A stretch of 64,000 bases of DNA, taken from assembly GCA_016715885.1 (NCBI GenBank), contig JADJXL010000016.1:313501-377500 (forward strand), given 5' to 3'. Under the pieces are notes generated by a model, which was not told where the DNA came from, did not search any database, and worked only from the letters and a program-made list of their open reading frames with translations. This document shows positions 26,416-37,100 of the stretch, piece by piece (position 1 is the stretch's first letter; each line of letters starts with the position of its first letter). The position numbers and the translations under genes were made by a program. Source of the stretch: Polyangiaceae bacterium. Its GTDB lineage: Bacteria; Myxococcota_A; Polyangia; Polyangiales; Polyangiaceae.

Positions 26416-28530
26416 ATGGCAATGATTCCGAGGCTTCTGGCGGGCGTAGCAATCGGGGCAGCCATCGCTACGGTGCCCAATTCAGCATTGGCCGATGGAG
26501 CTTTGCGCACGGTGCTCGTGATCGATGCGTCGTCGTCGATGCGCGCCACGGATCCGAAGGAACTGCGCAAAGTCGCTGCGGAGTTATTCGTCGACCTCAC
26601 GCGTGATGGCGATCAACTGGCCGTCGTCGGATTCGATGGCGCTTCGCGCGATGCAATGCCCGCGCTCGTCACGATTCGTGGTCCATTTGATCGCGACGCG
26701 GTCAAGCGAGCCATTCGTGCGGTCGGCAATGACGGAAACTGGACAGACTTCACGGCTGGATTCGATGGGGCTCGTCGCATTCTCGCGGCCACGCCACGAG
26801 GACCGGGTGACCAGGATCTCGTCCTTTTCTTGACCGATGGTCGTTGCGATCCCGACCCGCGCGGTCCCATCGTCGAAGCTGCGAAAACGCTTGGAGGTGG
26901 CAAATCCAAGGTCGAAGAGGTGTGCCAACAGCGCGTATTCGATGAACAAATCCCTGGTCTGGGCAAAGCGCGCGTTTACGCCGTTGGGCTATCGAAGAGC
27001 GCACCGCGCGTTTTTCTAGAAGAACTCGGGCGACGGACGGGCGGAATTGGTGTCGCGACCGATCGTGCCGATGAATTGCCCCACCTTTTTGCCGATATCT
27101 ACGCGCGTCTTTTCGGTGGACGCCTCGTCGAAGGTCCTGCGGCATCGACCATTTCCGTGACGGTCGACGAAGGCGCTTCGTCCGTCGACGTCGTATTGGT
27201 TGGCCCTCCCAAGCTCGGCATGCGCCTATTCGATCCCTCTGGCACCGAAGTCGACAAGGGAAATGCTCGCCCCGAAGCCGTCTACTTTTCGGATGGTCCA
27301 GCGTATAGAATGTTCCGCATCGACAAACCGTCCGCTGGTGCTTATCGATTGGATGTCGGCGCCGATGGAAAAGGCGGCCGTTATGCCGTTTTGCAAAACT
27401 TCGATCTTACGCTCGACTTTCCTGGTCTGCCCGAGCTCGTCGAAGTAGGCAAGCCATTACCAGTGACCTTGCGTTTGGCGACGCCCGGCGGAAAAGCGAG
27501 CCCGGCTGCATTTTCGGCAAGGCATTCGTTTTCCCTTTTGGCGACCGAAGGCGCCGCAGCGTGTGACGATGCTGCATTCGCTGCAGCGGTTCCCGTGGCC
27601 ATTCGAATGCGCCCCGATGGAACGCACGAAGCCACGATGATCCCGATGAAAAAGGGCGCATTGTGCCTCGTTGGTCGTATGGCGCCGGGGGAAAGTGGCG
27701 TGCTCACGCGCGAGGTTCGTTCGCGCACCGTACGCGTGGTGCCGCCCATTCATTTGAAGGCGTCCGTCGCGGCGCCGTTTGGTCAAGTAAAACAAGAACA
27801 GCAAGGCAGCGCGACGATTTCCCTCGATGGCAGCGAAGTGGGCGAATCGATGATTGCGGGACTCGAAATCACCGGTCTCGGTGATGGCATGTCGTTTTCC
27901 CATCGCAATTTCGAGATTGCTCCTGGTGGGCCGAGGACGTTCAAGGTATCGCTTGGCGTCGGTCGAGACTCACCGCCGGGCCCGCGGGAAATTGGCGTGC
28001 GCATCGTGCCATTGAATCCATCGGGCTTCGCGGATCGTGCCGTTTCCGTGACGATTCCGGTCTCCGTCGTGCCGCTCTCGTTTTGGGAGCGATATGGTCG
28101 CAACATCCAAATCGGACTGGGCGCGCTCTTCGGTTTGGTGCTCCTTTTGGGGCTGATCGTCCCTGCGCGTTTTCGGCGCACGGCCATTTTGCATTATGAA
28201 GACAGGCGCGATCCCGACATGCCGCGAGAGGCGAAATTCCCGCTGGGTGCCAAGGCGCGCGCTGGCCTCTATCGATCCGCAAAAATCATGCTCGGACCGG
28301 CCGGACCTGTGCGCAAGGCGGGCGTGGTCGAGCTGCGTGCGGGACCTGGCGGGGCGGTTTTTGCGCAGCCGCTTGGGGGCCGCAAAGCAAAGGAACTGCC
28401 GCGTGACACGGAATTTGGTGGGGCGGAACCTCGCGAGCTGCAGCTCGTCAAAGGCTGGTTTCGAGTGTCCCCGGGCGTGAAGTACGAAATCGACGGTACG
28501 GGGCTCGTTTTTTTCTGGTCCATTCGCTAG
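26416..28530 (+). CDS. Secreted/periplasmic VWA-domain protein with C-terminal membrane anchor
   Basis: A 704-residue protein: signal peptide (cleavage near ALADG), then a von Willebrand A domain with the full MIDAS motif D37-x-S39-x-S41 (VLVIDASSSMRATD) and a late Asp in FLTDGRCD. Two or three beta-rich domains follow (about 220-550), one membrane helix near 562-583, and a 120-residue basic cytoplasmic domain. An intact MIDAS implies metal-dependent ligand binding outside the cytoplasmic membrane. It starts 21 bases after the SulP stop and ends 53 bases before the tubulin-like gene, so it is probably the first of four functionally linked genes. The cytoplasmic tail would let it contact the tubulin-like protein; that is inference. 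Confidence 0.85.
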   Translation: MAMIPRLLAGVAIGAAIATVPNSALADGALRTVLVIDASSSMRATDPKELRKVAAELFVDLTRDGDQLAVVGFDGASRDAMPALVTIRGPFDRDAVKRAIRAVGNDGNWTDFTAGFDGARRILAATPRGPGDQDLVLFLTDGRCDPDPRGPIVEAAKTLGGGKSKVEEVCQQRVFDEQIPGLGKARVYAVGLSKSAPRVFLEELGRRTGGIGVATDRADELPHLFADIYARLFGGRLVEGPAASTISVTVDEGASSVDVVLVGPPKLGMRLFDPSGTEVDKGNARPEAVYFSDGPAYRMFRIDKPSAGAYRLDVGADGKGGRYAVLQNFDLTLDFPGLPELVEVGKPLPVTLRLATPGGKASPAAFSARHSFSLLATEGAAACDDAAFAAAVPVAIRMRPDGTHEATMIPMKKGALCLVGRMAPGESGVLTREVRSRTVRVVPPIHLKASVAAPFGQVKQEQQGSATISLDGSEVGESMIAGLEITGLGDGMSFSHRNFEIAPGGPRTFKVSLGVGRDSPPGPREIGVRIVPLNPSGFADRAVSVTIPVSVVPLSFWERYGRNIQIGLGALFGLVLLLGLIVPARFRRTAILHYEDRRDPDMPREAKFPLGAKARAGLYRSAKIMLGPAGPVRKAGVVELRAGPGGAVFAQPLGGRKAKELPRDTEFGGAEPRELQLVKGWFRVSPGVKYEIDGTGLVFFWSIR

Positions 28531-28551
28531 CGCTGATCTGGTAGACTCGCG

Positions 28552-28572
28552 CTCCCCGCGGTTGCGGGGGAG
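28552..28572 (+). promoter_or_regulatory. GC-rich hairpin overlapping the ribosome-binding site of the tubulin-like gene
   Basis: CTCCCCGC (28552-28559) can pair with GCGGGGGAG (28564-28572, one bulged G). The Shine-Dalgarno-like GGAGGGG before ATG 28584 begins inside the 3' arm, so folding would partly hide it. It may tune the ratio of the tubulin-like protein to the VWA protein. Position and pairing are seen; regulation is inferred. Confidence 0.35.
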
Positions 28573-28583
28573 GGGATCGAGGC

Positions 28584-31500
28584 ATGCCGCTCAGAGAAAA
28601 GAAGATTGCGCCCGCATTTTTCATTGGTCTTGGAGGTGCCGGTGGCGCCATCGTCGACGACCTCGCGCGCAAGGTCAAACAGAACGACTCGTTCGAACTT
28701 TACAAGGACCTCATCCACTTCTTCGCGCTCGACACGGATGCCGACGATCTCTCGCGTCTCGTGTGGATCGATGCAGCCCACAAGTTCGTCCTATCGGACT
28801 TCGACAAACCTGAATACGTCGATTTGAAACAGGGCAATCTCCACGCCAAGGCCGATCCGCTTTTTCAACAATGGTGGCCCGATTGGTATCGCCCGCGAGC
28901 GCAACGCGGCAAGGGCGCCGGTCAAATCCGCATCGAGAGCCGTTTGTCATTGTACCATCACCTCGAAGACGATCGCGCAAAAATCGTCGAAACGCTCGAA
29001 AAGGCCATTCGTCGAGCGTACGACGTTCACAATCCATTCCGCGCCAACAAGGCTGCGAAGATTCACATTTACGCTTCGCTCGCCGGAGGGACCGGATCGG
29101 GCGGTTTTTCCACGATGGCCTTGACCGTGCGCCGCTTGCTCGGAGGTCAACGAGGGCATCGCATCATCGGCACGTTCGTTTTGCCAAACGTATTTCGCAG
29201 CAAAGGTTTGCCGCCAAATCAATTCGACAAGATCATGGCGAATGGTTACGCCGCGCTAATGGAGCTGGAATGGCTGCAAAGCGCGGGGCCTGCGTTGCCC
29301 ATCGAATTCCACTACGATCCGGGCAATCCGGAACGAGTCTACTTCGACCGTCCGCCGTTCGACCAAATTTACCTCGTTGAAGAAAAGACGGAATCGGGCG
29401 TCGTCATCGCCGATTCGAACGAGATCTATCCGGCGGTCGCCGATGCGGCGCACGCGCAAATCTTCTCGTCCATTCTCGACCGCGAAGGTTCGACGCTCGA
29501 CAACGACACGCGTGAGCTGATGCAGCTCGACGAGCAAGCTTTCACGAAGTCCTTCGGTTCGTTCGGAATCGGCGCGCTCGTTTTGCCCGTTGCGGATATT
29601 TTGGAATATACCGCCGTGCGTCTCGGTGCTGAATTGCTATTGGCAGCGGTTCCCGGCGGAAGCGCGGCACTTGGAGACGGCGCGGATCTCGACGCGGCCG
29701 ATCTTGCATTCGTCCGGGGCCTCGAAGGAAAAGCCGAAAGTCGCGACGAGGATGCCGAACCTCATAAACGCACCGTGGAATGGGCGCGTGGAGGCGGCAG
29801 CGGCGGCGAGGGAGCGATTGGCGCATTCATTCGACGTTGCCGTGAAGACGTCGCGAAGCGAGTCGACGAAACCATCAAATTGCGCGGCTGGGACGAAGCC
29901 GAGCTGTCGGCATTCGAGCGCGATCCCGAACGCGTTCGTTCGGAGACGGCGCAAGCGTTTGGTGCATTGAAGTCGCAGGTGAGCAAGAGCGAAGACGCGG
30001 CGCGCGACAAAGCACGCGAAGCGGCGCAACGTGTCGCTGCCGAAGCGGGCGAATTGTCGCTGACCGAGCTTGCAAAAGGCAAAGGGCCGACGGAAGCTCG
30101 GTATTTCCTCGTGCTGCTCAGGCAAGCCGTCGCGGCGGAACAAGATGCTGCTCGAAAAGCGTACGAACGCGGATTGGTGCTCACCGATCCGCGGCTCGTC
30201 GACGATTTCAAGCGCCGCGTCGAAGAAATGGCCATTGCGGCGCCCGAAACGCTCCTCGAAAAACTTCCCGGACGAGAAAACGATTATTTCGAGGTCGCTG
30301 CAGGCTTCGCCGGATGGTATCGAGACATCCTCGATGGATTGCGTGCGCGCATTCGTGCCAATGCCATGATCGAATTTTTTGCGGCCGTCTTGCAAGAAAT
30401 CGATCGGCGCAGGCTTTCGAGTTTCCACTTTTTCGCTCGGGTCGATCGCATTCATCGGCGCCTCGAAGAACGCGCTTCGCGTCTCGTCGCAGCAGGTGGT
30501 CGTCGCAATGACGGCGGGGATGCGAATCGTTACGTGCTCGATGTGGAGGTTTTACAGGACCACCGCACGGGAAAACGGCTTTGGGAACACCTATACACGC
30601 GGCTCGTGCGTCCGAGCGACATGCACTTGTCCGGCGCATTGGCGCGCCTTGCGCAAGTGGCCAGTCAAGGTGGTGCCGAGCAGGACATCGAACGGCGGAT
30701 CATCGATGATCTCGTCCAATTGGCCGCTTCGTCGCTGCGAGGGCGTATTGGTGGAAGTCTCGAAGAACGAGGCTTGCGCGTCGATGAAGAATTGCGTTTC
30801 GAAGCGGCGCTCGTGTCTGCGCGCCGGAGGCTCGAACGCCGCGGAGGACCGCTGCCGCCCGATTCCGATCCGCAATGGGCCGATGAAGCGCGTCGCACGT
30901 CCGACGAAGAAATTCACGCATACATCAAAGACAAACTCGAGTTTGCGGCGGCCAAGTGCGCTCCGTTCATTACGCTTGGTGCGGGCGCGCCGCTTTTGCC
31001 CGACAAGGCGTATGCCGTGATGCATTCGGATTACGAGCGAACGCTGGGGCCGTTTTTGTCGCATCTCGCGACGCTCCGCATCGATCGGTCACAGCTCGTT
31101 TCAGCCGACAATCCATTCGAGGTCATCTTTTACCTGGCGCGGCTCGGCTGCCCGTTGCACGCGGTCAAGAGTTTGTCAGAGTACGAAAGGCGTTATCGCG
31201 CCGTCAAAGACAAAGAGCTTGCCGAAGGTGCCAAGGTGCCGGGTTTGCCCAAAGGCGTGCCGCAAATTCCGCTGCACATCGATCGCAATTGGGAAGGTGC
31301 TCCCGAACCCGACACGCGCCTCTTTCGCGTCTCCATCGAGGGTGTTCGCGAGAACGATTCCAAGCTTGCGTTCAATGAACGCATGGGCAAACGGAAGCAA
31401 AAGGCGGGCGAAGAACAAGCTCGAACCGATGACTTACGAGACTTCACCGTTGCCGTGGCGCTCGGAATCATTCGCCGAATCGAACATGGATACTTGATCG

Positions 31501-31802
31501 AGGATCCGGATTTGCCGGAAGACAAGCGCAAGCTCGGCAAATTCCGCGATCAAGCGTTCGAGAATTTCGGCCGTCGTATCGATGCGCAAAAAACATGGAT
31601 TCGTCGCGCGGCCCAAACCAAGCTCTCCGAGTTTTTGGAGAATCGCGAATTTGGCAGCCTCGTGGCATTGCTCGACGCTCACGTGACGGACATTGAAAAG
31701 CTCGTCAAACTTGCCGATGGCGACGGTTCGAGCCCGGAGATCGATCACCTTCGTCGTGAGCTCGAATGCTTCATCGCTTTCCGCAAGGAGCTCGCTCGAT
31801 GA
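28584..31802 (+). CDS. Tubulin-like (Tubulin_2) GTPase-domain protein
   Basis: Large cytoplasmic protein of 1072 residues whose N-terminal ~350 form a tubulin/FtsZ-type nucleotide-binding domain: first loop FIGLGGAGG (13-21), an Asp in FALDTDADD, the tubulin signature loop LAGGTGSGG (166-174), and NGYAALMELEW (220-230), where tubulins bind guanine. The remaining ~700 residues are mostly helical with long charged coiled-coil stretches (about 400-560) and a C-terminal basic segment; no membrane helix. The family is scattered in bacteria, commonly with VWA genes; its role is unknown. Polymerisation is possible because the signature loop is intact. It overlaps a 15-codon reading frame (ATGA) that leads to the next gene. 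Confidence 0.85.
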   Translation: MPLREKKIAPAFFIGLGGAGGAIVDDLARKVKQNDSFELYKDLIHFFALDTDADDLSRLVWIDAAHKFVLSDFDKPEYVDLKQGNLHAKADPLFQQWWPDWYRPRAQRGKGAGQIRIESRLSLYHHLEDDRAKIVETLEKAIRRAYDVHNPFRANKAAKIHIYASLAGGTGSGGFSTMALTVRRLLGGQRGHRIIGTFVLPNVFRSKGLPPNQFDKIMANGYAALMELEWLQSAGPALPIEFHYDPGNPERVYFDRPPFDQIYLVEEKTESGVVIADSNEIYPAVADAAHAQIFSSILDREGSTLDNDTRELMQLDEQAFTKSFGSFGIGALVLPVADILEYTAVRLGAELLLAAVPGGSAALGDGADLDAADLAFVRGLEGKAESRDEDAEPHKRTVEWARGGGSGGEGAIGAFIRRCREDVAKRVDETIKLRGWDEAELSAFERDPERVRSETAQAFGALKSQVSKSEDAARDKAREAAQRVAAEAGELSLTELAKGKGPTEARYFLVLLRQAVAAEQDAARKAYERGLVLTDPRLVDDFKRRVEEMAIAAPETLLEKLPGRENDYFEVAAGFAGWYRDILDGLRARIRANAMIEFFAAVLQEIDRRRLSSFHFFARVDRIHRRLEERASRLVAAGGRRNDGGDANRYVLDVEVLQDHRTGKRLWEHLYTRLVRPSDMHLSGALARLAQVASQGGAEQDIERRIIDDLVQLAASSLRGRIGGSLEERGLRVDEELRFEAALVSARRRLERRGGPLPPDSDPQWADEARRTSDEEIHAYIKDKLEFAAAKCAPFITLGAGAPLLPDKAYAVMHSDYERTLGPFLSHLATLRIDRSQLVSADNPFEVIFYLARLGCPLHAVKSLSEYERRYRAVKDKELAEGAKVPGLPKGVPQIPLHIDRNWEGAPEPDTRLFRVSIEGVRENDSKLAFNERMGKRKQKAGEEQARTDDLRDFTVAVALGIIRRIEHGYLIEDPDLPEDKRKLGKFRDQAFENFGRRIDAQKTWIRRAAQTKLSEFLENREFGSLVALLDAHVTDIEKLVKLADGDGSSPEIDHLRRELECFIAFRKELAR

Positions 31803-31846
31803 AATGGGGGTGGTTTGTTCATTTGACTAGGGAGGGGCTTCGCTGA
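31799..31846 (+). other. 15-codon reading frame bridging the tubulin-like gene and the next
   Basis: ATG at 31799 overlaps the TGA of the tubulin-like gene (ATGA) and codes for MKWGWFVHLTREGLR, ending at TGA 31844-31846. GGAGGGG at 31831 follows and the stop overlaps a CTG (CTGA, 31843) that is in frame with the next protein. It may carry ribosomes to the next start rather than encode a functional peptide. Confidence 0.35.
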
Positions 31847-31875
31847 GCGCCGCAGCGCCTCGCGCTCGACCCATT

Positions 31876-34197
31876 GTGCAGCCGAGCCCCGCGCTTCTCG
31901 TCAGCGTCGGGGCGTTTGGCAAGGACGTCGCCCGTGCAGCGGCAGGCGCGCGTTTCGTGCACGTCGATGCAATCGTCGACGCGGAGACCAAACCCGCAGC
32001 CGATTCCAAAGAACCGTTCCGCGACATCGTATCCGCGTGCGAACGCGAGTTATCGAGCCTGCTCGACGTCACGCGTTACCTGGAATCTTCATCGCCCACG
32101 GATCCTCGAGGTCCACGTTGCGATGTGTTTGTCGTGGCCGATCTGTCCGAACCTGGCATCGGGCCCATCGTCGCGCCTCTTTCGGCCGCCTTGGCAACGT
32201 CGTTGCGACGCTCGTTTTCCCCCATTTTGCGGTCGGGCGACGGAGCCCTCGTGGTTTGTCCCGTACTGGTTTGTCCTCGTTCCGGTGATCGCGTCATCAT
32301 GGCTCGAGCGCTCGCGGCTCTTGCCGATGTCGCTCGCAATCGGAGCCCTTCGGCACGATTGGGCGGCCGCGTTTACCTCGTCGAGGATCAAAGCGGTAAA
32401 TACATTTTGTCGCGCGCGGAATTGGTGCGATCGTTTGCTGCTTTTCTTTCAGCGTTGGTTTTACCGGCCATGCGGGACGACGATCGCGGTGCCCGGACGC
32501 TCGTCGAGGACGATTCGGATAGCCCCGCTTTTTCGACGTTTGCGTGCGCAAGTTTGTCTTTCGATTACATTGCGCTCGGGCGTCTCGCCGCTGCACGGTT
32601 CGGCCGCGAAATCCTCGACCTCATGCGGTCTCCGGTCGATCCCGCAGCCATCGATATCGCATCGCTCGCCGCGCCGCTCGTTCCCGACCGAGCGCGTCTC
32701 GAAGCGGATTTGGCGGAGCCCATACCGCTCGTCGAGTTTCTTTCGCCACCCAAAATTGACGTTCCAACGATCGATTGGGATGACGACCCAGAAAGCATCG
32801 TCGAGCGCAAGTTCGGATCCATCTTTCGAGCGCGTACGGAGGCATTACTTGGCACGTTCGAGGACGAGGTCGAGCGGTTTCAGATGGACAAACTATCTGC
32901 CGCGCTCGAGCAGCGAGGAAAAGCGTGTATGGAGCGCGTCCTTGCCGAGCTCTCCGAACGCGTCGCGCAATTGGTTGCAGCAGGACCAACCGGCCACGCG
33001 CGCGCGTTGCTCGCATTGCGTGATGCGCGTACGCGGGCTCGAGGCCACTATGACGACGTCGTGCGCGCCGTCGAAGCGCCGGAGCTGTCCGAACGTCCGA
33101 CGTCACCGCTATCAGCCAAATTGGCGGCGCTCGCGGAAGCCGCGCGTCTTCGGCCCAGGCCGCTGCGAATGAAAGTATTGGGCGCAGCGGCAAGCGTCGT
33201 CTCGGCCATCGTCATCGGTGGAATGATCGTCACGGCACTACGCATATTTGCCCTTCCTTATCAGCCATTTTTTGCTCCGCTCCTCGAAGTGCCGAATGGA
33301 CCGCTGGGGATTGCCCTCGTTCCGCCCATTCCATTTTTGCTCGGCGCGGCCGTCAGCGTACCTTCGACGAATTATCGATTGTGGAAACACCGCAAACGAC
33401 ACCACAATTGGGTCGTTCAGGCGCGTGACGACTTGGCGCAAGCTCTCGAACGTCACGTGCGCGAAGACTTGATGAGCCATTACGAGCGGCGACTTCATCA
33501 TGCACGACTGCTTTGGGTGCAGCGCATTTTGAGCCGGCTCATTGGTCACATCGAAGAATCGATTAGCACACTCGAAGCAATTCGCGCGGTGCTTGCCGAG
33601 GCGGATCGTTCATTGCGGTTCGAGGAAGCCGATGGGCATCGCGCGCTCTCCGCAGGGGGCATGCTCATTTCATCGGCATTGCATGGGGCCATCGTTCGCC
33701 CGGACGATGTCGACGACGTGTATGCCGATGTTCGTCCGCCCGAACCTCGTGCGGCGGCCGAACGGTGGGTGCAGGAAAGTTTGTCGGAACATCCTTGGGT
33801 CGAAGCGCCGTTTGGCGCGGTACCACCATTGCTCGAATTTTGCCGTCGCGAGCTTTCGTCGCTCGAGGACGTATCGCCATTCGAGCAAGGTGAATCGGCG
33901 CTGCATCGAGCGGCGGACGATACCGTTCGGCGATTCTTGCGCCGGCTCTTTTTGAAGCTCTCTGCGCCGCTGGAATTGGCGTCCAAACATGCGCCTTCGG
34001 CTGCTGCGCCCTCGCGCGTGCTCTTCGCCCCTCCCGAAGCTCGAAAGCTCATCGATGCCGTACTTTCGGACGGTGGATTCGAGAGCGGTTGGGACGTGCG
34101 AGGTTTGTCGCCGGATCGTCATGCCATTGTGCTGGTCGTCGCGCGTAGCGGTTTGCCGCTCGAAGCGATTGCATTGGCGCGTCCGGAGGAACCATGA
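31876..34197 (+). CDS. Membrane protein, probable degenerate paralogue of the tubulin-like protein
   Basis: 773 residues from GTG 31876. The true start may be CTG 31843, the only one with a Shine-Dalgarno (GGAGGGG). The N-terminus (ALLVSVGAFGKDVARAAA) matches the first strand and loop of the upstream tubulin-like protein (FFIGLGGAGGAIVDDLA), and FACASLSFDYIALGRLAAARFG matches its FGIGALVLPVADILEYTAVRLG (each shown here as separate blocks: FACASLSFDYIALGRL and FGIGALVLPVADIL). The GGTGSGG loop is absent, so it should not hydrolyse GTP. Two membrane helices lie near 434-456 and 475-497, surrounded by helical regions. The arrangement suggests a membrane receptor or cap for the tubulin-like protein. 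It overlaps the next gene by ATGA. No named family is recognised. Confidence 0.7.
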   Translation: MQPSPALLVSVGAFGKDVARAAAGARFVHVDAIVDAETKPAADSKEPFRDIVSACERELSSLLDVTRYLESSSPTDPRGPRCDVFVVADLSEPGIGPIVAPLSAALATSLRRSFSPILRSGDGALVVCPVLVCPRSGDRVIMARALAALADVARNRSPSARLGGRVYLVEDQSGKYILSRAELVRSFAAFLSALVLPAMRDDDRGARTLVEDDSDSPAFSTFACASLSFDYIALGRLAAARFGREILDLMRSPVDPAAIDIASLAAPLVPDRARLEADLAEPIPLVEFLSPPKIDVPTIDWDDDPESIVERKFGSIFRARTEALLGTFEDEVERFQMDKLSAALEQRGKACMERVLAELSERVAQLVAAGPTGHARALLALRDARTRARGHYDDVVRAVEAPELSERPTSPLSAKLAALAEAARLRPRPLRMKVLGAAASVVSAIVIGGMIVTALRIFALPYQPFFAPLLEVPNGPLGIALVPPIPFLLGAAVSVPSTNYRLWKHRKRHHNWVVQARDDLAQALERHVREDLMSHYERRLHHARLLWVQRILSRLIGHIEESISTLEAIRAVLAEADRSLRFEEADGHRALSAGGMLISSALHGAIVRPDDVDDVYADVRPPEPRAAAERWVQESLSEHPWVEAPFGAVPPLLEFCRRELSSLEDVSPFEQGESALHRAADDTVRRFLRRLFLKLSAPLELASKHAPSAAAPSRVLFAPPEARKLIDAVLSDGGFESGWDVRGLSPDRHAIVLVVARSGLPLEAIALARPEEP

Positions 34198-37100
34198 GGG
34201 ACGTCATTCTGGACATCCTCGTTGCGTGGTCTCGCACGGGCCGCGCGATGCCCTGGCGCTCGGGCCTTTTGGGAGCGCTCGCGGCATTCGTCGTCATTGC
34301 GTATCTCGCCGCAATTGCCCGATCACGATTCGAGCTGCGAGCCATGCGCGTATCGACGGGCCCTCTTTTTGCATTGGCCGGCGTCATCGTCTTCGCGCTC
34401 GGCGCCGTCGTGGCGCTCGCTGATGCCATTTTGGCTTGGCAAGACATGCCTCTCGTCGAGGAGCGCATTTTGTTGTTTTTTGCCCCTGGCGAAGGGCAAG
34501 CTGCTTACGAAGAATTGCGGCGTTTATTGGGTATTCTCGAGGGCGGACGATTCATTCTTCCCGGCTCCGTACACGTCCCGCTGTCGTTATTTTTCGCTGG
34601 AATCTTGTATATCGGCATCGTGTTTTGGGCGGCTCGGACGCTCGAGGAAATGGCCAGCATCGAGCAAAAGCCGGACGATGTGCTGGCCAAGGAGCGGGCC
34701 GAAGAAGAGAAGAAAATCAAAAAAGCGATTGCGGAAGGCCGGCCATTGCCAACTGCACCGGCATCGAGCATTCCGCTGGCCGATGATCGATTCGGGCGAG
34801 TGTTCAAAATGCTCGGGCATTGGACCAGCGTCGAATTCGTCGAGGATCGCTTCTTGCGCTGGCAAGGGCCGCTCGTCTTTTCGGTGACGGGTTTATTGCT
34901 TCTCGCCTTGCCGTCGGCTCTCGGTGGCCATCTCTCGGCGCCGCTTTGGGTAGGCTCGGCCATTTTGCTCGATGGCCTTCGGCGCAATCTCGCGACACCC
35001 ACGAAGCCCCCGGCAAAACCCCCGGCTGAGCCTGCAGCACCGGAAAAGACGCAGCGCCCTCCCATTCAGCCGCTCATTTTGGCCGTGCACGAAGCGGAAG
35101 GACCGCTCCTCTTGCCGCCGAAGCAGCCGGAAGCAGCACCGGGCCAATTGTCTCCAGGAACCGATCTTCGAGCCAAACGTATGCTCGACGATCTCGCGCG
35201 AGAATTGGGCGCCCTCCGAGGGCTCTACGTGCATCAAGGTTTGACGGGGGATGCATTCGCGGCGCGCAAAAATATTCTTCTGTCCACGCCTCCCTTGTCC
35301 GGAAAAACGACGACACTCGAGCTGCTTTTGTTCTATTCGCTGCTCGTCGACGCCGAAGCCGTTCTGTGGATTGCGCCTTCTGCAGCGGAGGCTGCCATTG
35401 CCGAGCGTCGCGTGCTCGCTCGCGCCGAAGCATTGCGCTGGAAATGGAACGTGCATTCGGCCAATCTGGCCGTGAGCAAAGGGACGGTCGATCCTACCCA
35501 CGGAAACCCTGCGCTCATTTTCGCGGACCCTGCGGGAATTCATCGCGAGCTGTGTGGTCGTCAGCAGGAATGGTCGGGATTCCTTGGCGGCCTCGGCCTC
35601 GTCATCGTGCCCGACCTCGATGAATGGCAGGGACCTTCCGGGGCCCATCTTTCGCTGCTCTTGCGTCGTTTGCGTCGCGCCGTTTCCCGTTGTGCACCGG
35701 TTCCGCCCGGAGCCAAGCCTCCGGGGGAACGCATTCGATGTTTGATGACGGCCGATCCCGTATTTCGGGACCTCGGCCAATTTGCAGAACGCATCATCGG
35801 TCGGCCCGTCTTGCAGCTTGGCCCCGAAGTTTCTGCGGCGCCGCGTCCTCCTGCGGTATCGTATTGCCTTCCGCCCGCGGCGCGACCGGATCGTGATTAT
35901 CACCCGGCAGTACGCATTTTGGGTGAAGCGTTGGCGCATGGGTTTTCTGCAGAATTGTTCGGCTATGAAGACGTGCTTTCGCGAGCTGATGTCGCTCGGG
36001 CAAACGAATGGAGCTTGGGTCGCGGGGTAGCGACGCGCGGCCGATCGTTTGCCGCGGAACGTGACGAAGCCAATGCGGCCCTTGCAGGCGCCGAAGTCGT
36101 GATTGCTCGATTGCGCGCCGATCGTTATGCGCTCAGCCAAACGCTCGTGGCGCATGTGGGGTTTCGAGCGGCCACCATTCCGGATGCGCGCATGGCGTCG
36201 CTCGGCGCGGGCGAACGCGTTGGCAAAGCGATCCTTCCGCGTATGCCCGTGGCCGAAGAACCATCCGCGGACAAACCGCAAATTGGCGAAGGTCAAACTG
36301 AATTGCAAGGTCAGCTCAACGCGGAAGGCATTGCGGCGCAAGAGGTCGAGCGTAAAGTGCTCGTGCTGTGGCAGCCCGATCCCGATCCACTTTCGGCGCT
36401 CCTTGCTCACGAACGGCCGCCCTTCGACCATCCCGATTTCGCGCTCGGACAAACCATTGTCGTCGATCCCCTCGCGGACGCGATTCAGCGCGTGCATTTG
36501 CATGCGGCGCTCGCCGAGGCAGCTTGGAGCATGGAAGAGCTCGTGCAAGATTTCTCGCGTCCCGTGGTTCGAGCCGAAATCGATGCAATGCGCAATGCCG
36601 GCGAAGCGTCATCGACGAGTTTGCGTGAAGAAACGCGTATCGTGCTCGATTCAGCGCGAGGAACGCGTCAAGACGTTTCCATGTTTTCGCTATCGCTCGG
36701 CGAGCCGCCGGAGGCCATGCGCTTCGACGTGGCCGGTGAACCTGCGGAAGTCGTGGATCGGCATACAGGGGACGTGCTTTTCGGCGTCGAACGAGCGCGT
36801 ATGTTGTCCGCGGCTTACCCTGGTCGCATTTTCGTTTTGCGGGGTGGGCGTTATGTGGTCAAACCATTGGAGGAGCAGGACGGCATCGAGCAGGGGCGCG
36901 TCGCATGCGAGCGCGAAGAACGATGGCTCGTCACGAGCCCCATTCGCGTCGTCGATTGCAAACCCATTGAAAGGCGCGTGAGTGGCAATGCGGCGCGCGC
37001 CGGTAATGCCGAACGGCGCGCAGAGCCAACACGCTCGATTGGCGGTGCCGCGTTTTACTTCGAGCGGCGATTGGTCGACATCGAAGAGACCGTTTTGGGC

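Noticed and set aside
34893..36548. Open frame of 551 codons antisense to the MrfA-like gene
   Set aside because: No recognisable motifs and composition of an antisense frame.
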